Part shown: positions 1 through 11,500 of the stretch, piece after piece
How the letters are laid out: each line of letters begins with the position of its first letter
How positions within the stretch are numbered: the first letter of the stretch is position 1
NCBI GenBank assembly: GCA_037783545.1
Contig: JBBELK010000329.1
Coordinates: forward strand, 5,036,501-5,100,500
Direction: 5' to 3'
Length of the DNA stretch: 64,000 nt
Source of the DNA: Henricia sp. BOLD:AAB3569
Lineage: Eukaryota; Echinodermata; Asteroidea; Spinulosida; Echinasteridae
Notes under the pieces: model-generated
Told to the model about the DNA's origin: nothing
Databases searched by the model: none
Seen by the model: the letters and a program-made list of their open reading frames with translations, nothing else
Position numbers and translations under genes: made by a program

Positions 1-335
1 ACATACGGCGTTATCTCCATGTGGGATTAGGATGTGTATGATAAAAACCAACCTGTGTATAAGTCGGCTCATCTACGTTTCGAGAAAACAATGAAAAGCG
101 TGTCCTTAATGCTTTGAAGAATGTACAAAACCACTCCTATTTAGGCTGATTTCCTGGCCGTACTGCACAGGAAACAGAGCCAGCATAATACCACGGTAAT
201 CAGGAGACTATTTGTTCACATGAGGGCGCCTTTGTACAAACAAAATGCATGTGCACACGCCTTTATATAAATCCACCGTAAACTATAATTTTTCTTTAAA
301 ATAAATATTGCATTGGACAGTTCGAACCACTTCCA
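1..335 (+). repeat. Dispersed repeat, copy 1 (also at 27941-28245)
   Basis: The stretch aligns by eye along most of its length with 27941-28245. Shared blocks are GTTATCTCCATGTG, a run around TATGATAAAAACCAACCTG, GTTCACATGAGGGCGCC, and a final block around TGGACAGTTNGAACCACTTC. Parts also occur at about 32065-32110 (inverted) and 37700-37840. The left portion resembles the start of the TTAA-bounded elements at 4964 and 10835. No coding capacity is seen. It is cut by the window edge. Confidence 0.65.
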
Positions 336-2310
336 TTCAGATTTAGAAGTGTCTAAAGTTAAAGCTGTGGAAGGGGGACTGGTAACATTATTTTAAAATG
401 TTTAAAATGTATACATATTCTTATAGGCCTATGCCAGTAAACCAATGTGAAAAATTAATGGATACTGTGAGGAATTATTTTTAACAATTTTCACCCAAAA
501 ATGGAGGCAGCTGGAATGACAACCATATTTCGGGGAGATATTTTATATGATTGTTAGGTTAGAACGAAAATTTGAACACGCTCCTTTAACTCTGTGTTCA
601 ACACGAGTCCCTCGATCGACGGGTATATTCCGTTGTCCGTTGACTCTAGTCCTACTACGTGTACGTGTCACTCGATCTTTCTTTCTTTTGTGCGAAAAAG
701 TAGCGAGGCTACGATAAAATGTTTCGATCCTTGAGTGACGTCAACGATCACACAGTAACAAAAAACAAGGCAAACAAAAATGTTTCCACAGGTGGGATAT
801 GAGTAAACTAATGAAACGAGGCAGGCCGGATGAGAAAATATCCCGGGGAGAATCGAGCGAAACTCCCCACGAAATGAGGCTGTCTTCACCCGGTCATTGT
901 ATCCATTCCCTGGTGTTCCGTTGCATATGGAGTTTTCTCGCTCTATCTTTCATTTTGGCCCTGTTTTGAAACGACTTTGCGTCACATGCGAGTGGCGAAA
1001 TTGGACCGGGGGAGGGGGACCATCGATTCCCGATAGATTCCGGTCGGGAACAGGTGTTACTCGTGATCACGTGACCGTGGTGTATACCGCCCACTTCAAT
1101 GCCGAACGACGACAGTTGAGCTTGCCGAAAATCTTAATTTACGCGGAAAAAATTTGCCCTCCGAAAATAAAAATATTTTGCAATCTGAAACTTTCCCGCT
1201 GGCAATACGTCTCGCAACCTGACATGAAACTACACTGTGAAGACACGCCCATCCCACCTGCAGCGTTCAAAATGGCGACTTTGGGAGTCAAAATGAACGT
1301 ATTTTATTGGACAGGTGCGCTGTTGCGCGTCCGCGCTGTGCATATTTTGTGGCGCGCACGCGCTTTTTTGCACCAAATTAATAGGAGACTGTCGTTTGTC
1401 TTGGCCGGCAGTACAGTTGCCGCTAAATGACAATTTCCCGCCCCCTGCGAATCAGTGGTCGAATCTAAACACGGAGAGGGAATTATCGGTTACTTCGATT
1501 TTGAATTCAAATTTTTTCATATTATTCCAAAGGCTGTCAACTGTTTATAAATAGTTGCATTAAAATAAATAGTTGCATTAAAATTCTATTTTCTTCAAAT
1601 TTATACAAAACATGATGCGTGCGCAAAAAATACGGAAGTTGTACTTACGTATATTGATTAAAAACATTTTCGATCGTGCAGTTGTTTCGTTAGCGTTTTG
1701 TGTTTTGGAGTGTTTTAATACTCAATTTCCTCCACAATTTGTCTAAAGCTTGCATATGCTATTAAATGTTTATATATTTCATGTGGTTGGCAATGCACAC
1801 ACACACAAAAAATGATTACTTTGCGCAAGTTAACAATCTTGAAAATAATAATCTTGAAAATAATAATTAATCGTTCTGTCACCGGAACTGGTTACAATTA
1901 TTCAAAATTCCAAAACACCTGTGTTTTCCCATTATTGTCTGTTCTTAACCTGACATCTTATGCGAACCCAAAGTGCGTTTTAACCCAAGGTGATTGCACT
2001 GAGTGGGAGAGCTGACATTTCGCGACGGATATTTTCGTTTGGGTTCAAGACGATTTTTAAACACTTCTGCACTTTTAGCCTATAGCGCGGCATTTGAAGT
2101 GTGTGCATTAAAAGCAAAATACCATAGGTGAAACGGAAGTACTTTCAATCACTGTTAATCAATGTGTAGAACAATCCGTCGAGCGGTAAACTTGAGCTGT
2201 CCTCCACCCCTTAAGTAGTAAAAGTAAACGATGATATTTAAAACATTTCATGCACTAACATTTTGAGTTGTATGGAAACCATGCACAGCGCCCTCTGCGA
2301 CTAATACATT
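336..2310. other. No gene seen; upstream flank of GET3
   Basis: Several open frames of 60-177 codons occur, but none resembles a known protein and none shows exon-like structure. The stretch 900-1430 is richer in CG than its surroundings and could hold promoter sequence, but nothing identifies a start site. A short block near 534-566 (TATTTTATATGATTGTTAGG) recurs near 63483-63516. Confidence 0.5.
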
Positions 2311-2311
2311 A

Positions 2312-2538
2312 GGTGCGTTCGCTTAGATTCCATGGGTTGTACACCGAGGCGTTCGTTTAGCCAGAACATCATTCTCGTGGCTTACTCGGATCAGACACCA
2401 CAGACCCTGCTCGCTCAGAGCAGGGTCTGTCGGGTTAGTGACGTCATACATGTGCGTAGCATAGCAACGCAAAATGGTGGATTGTGTGATACGCACAAAA
2501 ATAGAAAATTAGACCTGAAAGGCTAAGCGAACGCAACC
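2312..2538. mobile_element. MITE-like element next to GET3 start
   Basis: The left end GGTGCGTTCGCTTAG (2312-2326) is matched in inverted form by CTAAGCGAACGCAACC (2523-2538), giving a 227-bp element with terminal inverted repeats of about 15 bp. Its middle holds a perfect hairpin, CAGACCCTGCTC / GAGCAGGGTCTG with a 5-base loop. No clear target-site duplication was seen. It ends 60 bp before the GET3 start codon, so it must overlap the promoter or 5' UTR. Confidence 0.7.
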
Positions 2539-2598
2539 ATTGTGAGATCACGGATGTGCTAAATGTCGCCCTCTAGTGGTTTCGTTGGGAGAATAAAC

Positions 2599-5500
2599 AT
2601 GGCAGCCCACATGGATGACGATGACTTAGCGCCCCTTGAACCTTCTCTGCGCAATATTATTGACCAAACATCTCTGAAATGGGTATTTGTTGGTGGGAAA
2701 GGGGGAGTGGGGAAAACTACGTGCAGGTTCGTTGGTTTTGTGGTGTTTATATTTTGGATTTACCAGTTTTAAAAAAATCTTGTAAAAGGCTTATTAATAT
2801 TATTATTTCTGTTGACGTTCACATTATCAATGCATCATGGGATTGGATTAGACTAGTTCTTGCTCCATACAACGACTGAATAAGCACTTTAAGCATTACA
2901 TCATGCATTTTTTTAGGTGCGCATAACCGTTAATTTTCAAAGCGCGCTTCCTCTCCTTATAATGACTTTATAACCACCAAAACTTGTTAATATTTTAAAG
3001 GGAAGTCAATTTAGGAGTAAAAAACATTCAACAATTTCCTTTTTCTGCCATGTTCCATAGACTTAACACACAGCACCTCAGTGGCGACAAGTGAATGGAA
3101 TTCATACCCGCGCCATTTAAGCACGTCACTGGTTGGATTGGGTGTGCTGCACTAACACTAAGAGTCTGCGTACGGTCATGAATGATAACTCTTAAAAGCC
3201 AAACTTTTTTCTACCAACAGTTGCAGCCTTGCGATCCAGCTGTGCATGCATCGTGAGTCTGTTCTCATCATATCGACCGACCCAGCTCACAACATCTCGG
3301 ATGCTTTTGATCAGAAATTCTCCAAGGTACCGACGCTGGTCCGTGGTTATGGAAACCTGTTTGCTATGGAGATTGATCCTAATCTCGGGTTAAGCGAACT
3401 TCCTGATGACTACTTTGAAGATGACAGTAAGAATTATTGCTAATGCCCTTTTAAAAAATATTTTGGTATTTATTTTTGTAAGGATTTAAAAATTAATTTG
3501 TTTAAATATTTTTATTAAAATGTGACCCTCCCGCACAAAACCTGTAACATGGGTCAGTTTTTTTGGGAAAAAAATATATTTTGGGCTCTCCTGAAAGGGA
3601 ATTATGAGCTAAATTTTAATAACAAGGCAACTTTTCTAGGCCCACTTTGTCGATTGTGTCTACTACTAGTGACTATTCCTCATTTTACTTTTTTCTTTAG
3701 GTCCCTGGGCCGTTGGCAAGCAGTTAATGCAAGAACTGCTAGGCGCATTCCCAGGAATCGACGAAGCCGTCAGCTTTGCTGAAGTTATGAAGTGAGTATC
3801 ACATGAGCTGGTCTGCCCTAGCCTTGTCAGAGGCTGTGAGCATTTCTTACCGTGCCGGTGATGGCCAAGCTGCGGAGAAAGGCCCAAGGAAAGCCCGGCC
3901 AACCCGGTGCGGTTACAGTGACCATGTGCGGTGAACAGTGGCCAACATCGAATAGCATGGTTCCTGGAATCTCTTGGTCTAGAAACCAGACTACTCAAAG
4001 TATTCTAAAGCACAGCCTTAGACCACATTCCAGAAATGTACAGTCACTGGTGTTTAGAATGTCTTATTTTAAAAAGATGACTGTGGATACAAATACTTAA
4101 AGGTACATAGCGGCCTACTGTTTACATGATTTAGTGTTGTAGCAGCATTGGCAATACAATAGTCGTTGTGAAAAAAGATCATCAAAATATCCCGTAATTT
4201 ACTAAAGAAGTGCAAAATTAACAAAAACTGTCAAAAGACGTGTTATACGCTTTACCAGCCATTGCAACTACGCGCGAGCTTCACGACATTGTCACAAGCG
4301 ATTCGCTCTTCTCCTACACAGGATCTTTTCCTACCTCCATGCTCCAATTTTTTGTTCACGATTTCACTGGATAGCTCGGACGACCGAATAGGAATTTCCG
4401 TGTTCTTTGGGGGAGTTGGCATCATGTTTTTTCCTCACGAACGTACATGTACACGCGGAGCAACCAAACCGGGCGGCCGTGTGTGCACTCCGAGGTTATT
4501 TGCCGTGCTGCGCAGGGCAAAAATCCTACACTCCACCGTAGCCTGCCGTATGGGTCGATTTCGAGCCTAAAATAGCCCAACAAAGTCGGTGTGTACCTTT
4601 AAGATTGAGCAACTTTTTCAAGCTTCAAAGGCTGTAAAAATAACCAATTGTTTTGAATTCTTAATAAAAAGATATAGGTTCTCATTGTTTTTTTTTAGAT
4701 TGGGACTTGTAGGAAACAGTCATATCAATATGGGCACCATTTTATGGACTTGTTTTTTCACCTTTTTCTTCAGGCTGGTTAAAAACATGAATTTCTCAGT
4801 GGTAGTATTCGACACTGCACCCACCGGCCACACCCTCCGACTCCTGTCCTTCCCAGCTCTGGCAGAGAAGGGTCTTAGCAAGCTACTGCAACTTAAGAAT
4901 CAGTTTAATCCATTCATTCAACAGGTAAAATACTCGCCACTTAAATTTAGCAGCTGCAGTGTATTAAAGATAGTATACATGATTGGTAAACTGTTACAAA
5001 TAATTTTATCGCCCTGTGTGATTGAAGACATATATGCATGATTAAAACCAACCTGAGCAAAAACCAGCTCCGTACTTCGTCTAACTTTTGAGAAAACGGT
5101 CAAAAAAGGGTTTGCAGTCATTTTGCCCTAAAACCACTTCGCCCCGAACCATTTCGCCCTGAACCACGGCCTGTGCATGAAGTGGTTTTGGGGCGAAGTA
5201 GCATTTGGGCGATGTAGTGTTTGGACGAAGTGATTTGGGACGAAATGGCACTCAGGTGAAGTGGTTTTGGGGCGAAATGGTTTTGGGGCGAATTGAATTT
5301 TCGTCTCAAGAGACGAAAACTAATTGTTTTACTCATTTCTCAAAGACTATAGCACTTCAGACAAAACCATTTCAGTGGAAGTTTTTTACGGTCATCATGT
5401 TTATATTGTGTAAGTTAGGCAGAAATCTGAACATTTTTGATTTTCGAGATACCAATCATGTATACTGCCTTTAAGGCCCGTCTACACTATCAGATGTTTG

Positions 5501-8500
5501 TCTGACAGAGATTGTCTGCCGTGTCTGTCAGACAAAAATCTGACAGTGTGGACTGCGCATCAAACGCCATCAGACACCGTCAGACATGATCAAACTTGTC
5601 TGCCAAAATATTGAACATGCAGCTAAATTCAGACAGTCTGAAGTATGGACAGACAACAGCCAATCAATGGACAGTTTAATAACATGTGACCACTTGATTG
5701 AACAAAATAAGTAAACATCATCAGACTTGTCCGATAGAAAGTCTGTTATGTCTGTCAGACAAAAATCTCATAGTTTAGACAGGCCATTAATTTGTTCCTG
5801 AATTTTTGGTGTGCATGTTCAATCTTTTAGCAGACAAGTTTGATCATGTCTGACAGTGTCTGGTGGTGTTTGATACGCAGTCGATCAGATTTTTGTCTGA
5901 CGGACAAAAATCTTTTTGTCTGTTTGGTGTTCAAAATTTCAGTTCGTTTCCTACATTTAAAACTGCATTGCCTTTTGTTACATGTGCAATCACCCCCTGC
6001 CTCAAGAGGTGATCATACACATTACTGATCGATAAAATGATACATCTCTCGCCCTTCTCGAACTTTCAGTCGGATTATAATTTGCTCCTTTTTTTTTAAC
6101 CGTATAGATTGGAGGAATGCTTGGCCTACCAGACATCAGTGCTAACGATGTTCTTGGTAAATTGGAGGACACGGTGCCGGTTATTCAGGAGGTTAAGAAA
6201 TCATTCAACGATCCCGTAAGTTGATTTCTTTATCTTTTTCCTTTCTCTTTTCTTTTAAAAAGTACACTACGCACAATAAGTTAGGGATATTGTGGGGTGT
6301 ATGCAGATATTTCATTGAGGGTATGCATTCCGCTTGAATGATTTTGTATATGATTAGAGAATTGTATCTGCATGACAGACGCACCTTGTCACAGGAATAG
6401 ACAAAACTGTCATTTGAAGAAAACAAATTGAAAAACGCAACATACGAATATCCCTAACTTATTGTGAGTAGTTTATACACAAGAAACAAGACATTGTGCT
6501 AATCAAACCAAGTAGATCCTTGTCATCCGATTGGACGATAGCGGGTCACGTGTCATTCAATATTTAATCCATTTAATGCTACGTCACTAACTGTGCAGTT
6601 TTGTTACATACGTTTTTTCCATTGCACGGTGCGCCCAATGTATTAATTCAGTGCATGCGTGTGTACACGCATCCACGCACGAACATTCACAGGCACGCAG
6701 TGTAATATGTATGACTACCGTATTTATGTGCGTGTCAAATGTGACAACACCCGACACAAACACCTTTTACAGCTCACAAGAAACTCGAACGGTAAGCCTG
6801 AATAATTTGTAAAAAAATGTAGGATGACGAGGATCTACTTGGGCGTTATATAAAACAAATAATGAATGTTTTAATTCGTGCAATGGAAGGAATATTTTCA
6901 TTCGGTGAAAGATAGAATGTGTTCCATTCAACTCGGCTTCGCCTCATTGAATGAAACATTCCATCTTTTGCCTCATGGAAATATTCCTCCCATTGCATTC
7001 ATAAACATTCAGTATTTGTATACTAGTTTATTGAATCATTCTCATCATGTTTTGGGTAATATCAACAGGTTCGATTTACAAGGCAAAATACTGCTTATAT
7101 GCCAAGGGTAATCGTTAAGAACCGTATTTTTAATAAGTTAACTCCAGGATCGTCACAACGTGCCCTGTTTTCATAGAATGACCCATATCACAACCTCAAC
7201 TAGCTGATCAATCATTTCCCGGCTTTAAATCCGCTCCTGCAATCTAAAATCCAGGCCAGCCATTTATCCTCATTTGTCAAGCCGAGAACTCTTGATAGCT
7301 TTGATGAAGACCAGAAAACCGTCTACAAAAGTGAATGGAAAACACTTCAGGTTTTCAACGATACAGTACACCGTTTTCCTTCCCCCAATGCATCATTGTC
7401 CAAAAGATAGGTTACTGAGAGCCAGTGTATCTATTTTTAGTGTTAGAACAGTGTTTTCACGGATGTAACGAGGCTTTCTTGAAATGTTTGGTTAGTGAAT
7501 TGATGCATCTTTTGGCTTAGTTACGTTACTTGTGCAAACATAAGCCGTACTGCTAGGGTTTAGGCTCTGGGAAGTAGGATTTGTACGACTTAAATTAATG
7601 ACGTACATGTATGTAGGTAACTGTTTCCTTCACCTGCTTGCTAAATTCAGACCTTATTTGAACATTTAACAGGTATTTTATATTGGATGGCTTTAAGGGT
7701 GATTTGAGAATATATACCGCATGAGTCATGAAAATACTGATTTGTTTTTTCTTGGTTTATTATTTTTTTTATTTCTGCAGGATTTTTCTTCATTTGGTGT
7801 TGAAAACTCCTGCATATTTACAAAGTTTGCATGCTTGGTATATTTTATACTGATAATTAAAAGAAAAAAATTATGGCGCAAACGAAATTTCCAAAATGGA
7901 TTATTTTCCACGTATAATGCATATACTTGCAATTCCTGTGCAGGGGAGGGAGGAAGGAATGATAAAAGAAAATGACTTGTGATGACCTGACTATTTAAAT
8001 GGCCACCGCTTGTTTATAAGAGGGTACATTTACATTATCCGAACGACATATTGCAGACGTCGTGTTTATTTTGGGGTAATTGCCACGTGCAAATGTTTGG
8101 AGTGGTGTTACGAGCTCTCGTTTGTCAACTTAGGTTATAGAAATTAACCTGCCTGTATCGTTGTTTTGTGGCTTTGCTTTGGGTTCTTAAAGGGAGGGAA
8201 AATACTTGCAGAAAGTTCCTTGGATAAATCATGGTCTTCCAAATGAGACTTCAGGTAAACTGGGCACATGCTCTTCCAGCTGAGCCATGAGACACAGTGG
8301 TACCGGTATACTCCCTCAGGTTTTCCCCCAAGACCTCTGACACACTGGGCATATGCTCCACCAGCCATGAGGCACAGTGGTATACTACCTCAGGTTTTTC
8401 CCAAGACCTCCGACTCACTGGGCAGATGCTCTACCAGCTAAGCCACGAGGCACAGTGGTACCGGTATACTCCCTCAGGTTTTCCCCCCAAGACCTCTGAC

Positions 8501-11500
8501 ACACTGGGCATATGCTCCACCAGCTGAGCCATGAGGCACAGTGGTATACTCCCTCAGGTTTTCCCCCATGACTCCTGACAAACTAGGCATATGCTCTACA
8601 TGTACCAGCTGAGCTATGAGGCACAGTGGTATACTCCCTCCTGTTTTCCCCCATGACCCCTGACACACTGGGCATAAGCTCCACCAGCTGAGCTATGAGG
8701 CACAGTGGTATACTCCTACAGGGTTTCCCTCCAAGACCTCTGCCCCCCTGGCCAGATGCTCTCCTAGCTGAGCTATGAGTCACATTGGTATACTCTCTCA
8801 CATTTTCCTTAGACCTCTGACACACTAGGCAGATGCTCTACCAGCTGAGCTACATGTATGAGGCATAGTGGGGTGTTATGGCCGAGCGGTCTAGTGCGTC
8901 GAACTCGAGTTCCTATGCCAGTATTAGAATGTGGGTTCCGGGCCGTGACGGGATGTGGCACTTGTGCTCTTGAGCAAGGCACTTAATCACACTTGTTCCG
9001 TCTTTCGGAAGGGATGTAAAGCCGTCGGTCCAATGGTTTCGGTAACGCACTTTAAAGATCCCAGAGCATTCTTTCTGGAAGAGCAAGGGGAGGGATTTCC
9101 CAGTGTCTCTGGCCGTTTCTAATTTAACTTAGAAGTTGATAGTTATTCAAAAATCTATGTTAATTGATCCCATTCCTGCAATTGGCGGTCCTTCCGCTGT
9201 TGGATGTGGTGAATAAATAAACAGTGGTATACTCAGGTTTTCCATATGAACCAAGCTACTGTACATAGCCACCTAAGAGCTCTTAAACTCTGACACTGTT
9301 TACAGTTCCATGCTTGCCAGAATTCTCATTTTGCTTGAAATAGAACAGTGCTTTTTAGCCTAGTATCCCAGTATCTACTCGACCGCGGACACTTAAAAAC
9401 AGAGATTTTAATTTGCATCCGTATCTAAAACACCGATTCCTGAATGAAAACCAATCCTTCCATAATTCTTAAAAGGCCGTGTGTTGACAGAGTATCAATT
9501 TCAATGAGCAGACAGCTTAATTAAAGTCAAATCTTTGCATTCCTTCCACGGTGCATTATAAACGCAGCACTTTTAATAAAGATAATGGAATATCTGTGTC
9601 TTAATCGTCAAGCGTGTTTTCATTTAGTCGCCAGAAGTGCGATCTTGAAGGAATTCGTGTGGACACTCATTCACACGAGTGACCTGGACAAATATTTTGT
9701 CAATTTTCTACCCTTTTGTGGATAATGTTAATGGGTTTATTTTAATAATTAGGCCGCGACCGATATCGGGTTTCATAAGTGGGCCACTGGTCGTAATGGG
9801 AACGTTTTGGCATCGTAGGTGGCCACGCAAAGCTATAATTGCAAGGTGATACAGGGCTCGAAATACCCACTGGACCGGTGGACCGAGGCCAGTAATTTAT
9901 GCCTCGGTCTAGTGCTTTCTCTACCATACTAGACCAGTGGTCCAGTGCATTTTTAAACTAACGAACAGTAAATCCATGTTCCTTGTGGCTTTGGTCTTGT
10001 AAAAAAAGCGTCGGTCCAGTAAATGATTTAAGCTACTAACCCTGTGGTCTAGCAGATTTTTTCATGAAATTCGAGCCCTGTGATATTGAACGCCAGTAGT
10101 TTGTACTCCATCCTTTCTGTCAGCACATCGCCTCTTGTAAATTTGTTCATGGGAAAAAGTAAAAATTCCTGGATGTGTGCAGCTGTTGTCTTGAAATGGC
10201 AAGAAAAACATAAACAAATGTAGTGATGACAAATTACGACATTGTTTATGAACATGTACAAAATTAATCAACTGTATATGGATAAGAGGAAAAATCATTT
10301 AAGAATTTTATTGGAAAATATGTTAAATGCCAAATCTAATAATGGTGATTATTATATAAAATGAAGCTTTTGCGGATACCGTGCTTTTCTGATACTGTGC
10401 AGCACAGAGCCCCAATCTGATGCGCGTGCACACTGGGCGCACCCAAGCACACGCGTACGCGCGCGTCGTGCATCGATTGCAAGAGTACAGTAACAAAAAA
10501 TACTGTACAACAATAACAAAAGCACATGCAGTTGTAAACTGAAATCTCGCAGGAATCTTTCTAAACAAAGCTTCATTTTTGTTTACTCGTCATGAAAATA
10601 CTGAACACGCCTTCGGCTCGTTCGGTATTTTCATGAATCATGCGGTATATTCTCATATCACCCTCAAAGCCATCCAATATTATATAATTATCGATTGGTG
10701 GTGGCATTATTTATTAATTTGTCAAATTTATTATTGGCAAACTGCCCACAGTTTCCCCCAGGGTTTTCCTCTCAGCGTTGCATGGATGCTCAACTGAACA
10801 CTTTTTAAAAATGCAATATTTAGTCAAATTTTGCTTAAAGGTAGAACACACGATTGGTAAACCGTTACAAATAGTTTTCTCTCCCTGTGTGATTTGAAGA
10901 TATGCATGATTAAAACCAAAAGTCAGCTCCGTACTTTTGAGAAAACAGTCGAAAAAAAGCTTTACAGTCACTCGCCCTAGTGAACCACTTCGCTCTGAAC
11001 CTCGGCCTGTGCACGAAGTTGCATTCGGGCGAAGTGGTTTTGGGACGAAGTGGCTTTTGGGCGAAGTGGTGCAGGGCGAAGTGGTTTTGGGGCAAAGTGA
11101 ATTTTCGTCTCATGAGACAAAAATTAATTGTCTTACTCATTTCTCAAAGACTATAGTACTTCAGACAAAACCATTTCAGGGGAAGTTTTCTACCGTCATC
11201 ATGTTTATATTGTGTAAGTTATGTGTAAATCTGTGAACATTTCTGATTTTTCAGATTCCCAATAGTGAGCAGGGGCTTTAGAAGCAAATTTACTGGACTT
11301 TTTTTGGTTTACCGATTTCTTCCCCAGGACAAAACAACGTTCGTCTGCGTCTGCATTGCCGAGTTTCTCTCACTTTACGAGACAGAAAGGCTTGTCCAAG
11401 AACTGGCCAAGAATAACATCGACACTCATAACATTGTAGTTAATCAACTCCTGGTTCCGGAAGAGGCAGAAATGGGTCCTAAGAAACCGTCTCATGTCTG

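Noticed and set aside
897-1430. 177-codon plus frame upstream of GET3
   Set aside because: No recognisable domain, irregular composition and an opposing frame on the other strand.
2563-2598. Upstream in-frame ATG for GET3
   Set aside because: It would add 12 residues not seen at mammalian N-termini, and the ATG at 2599 matches the usual MAA start. Not excluded.
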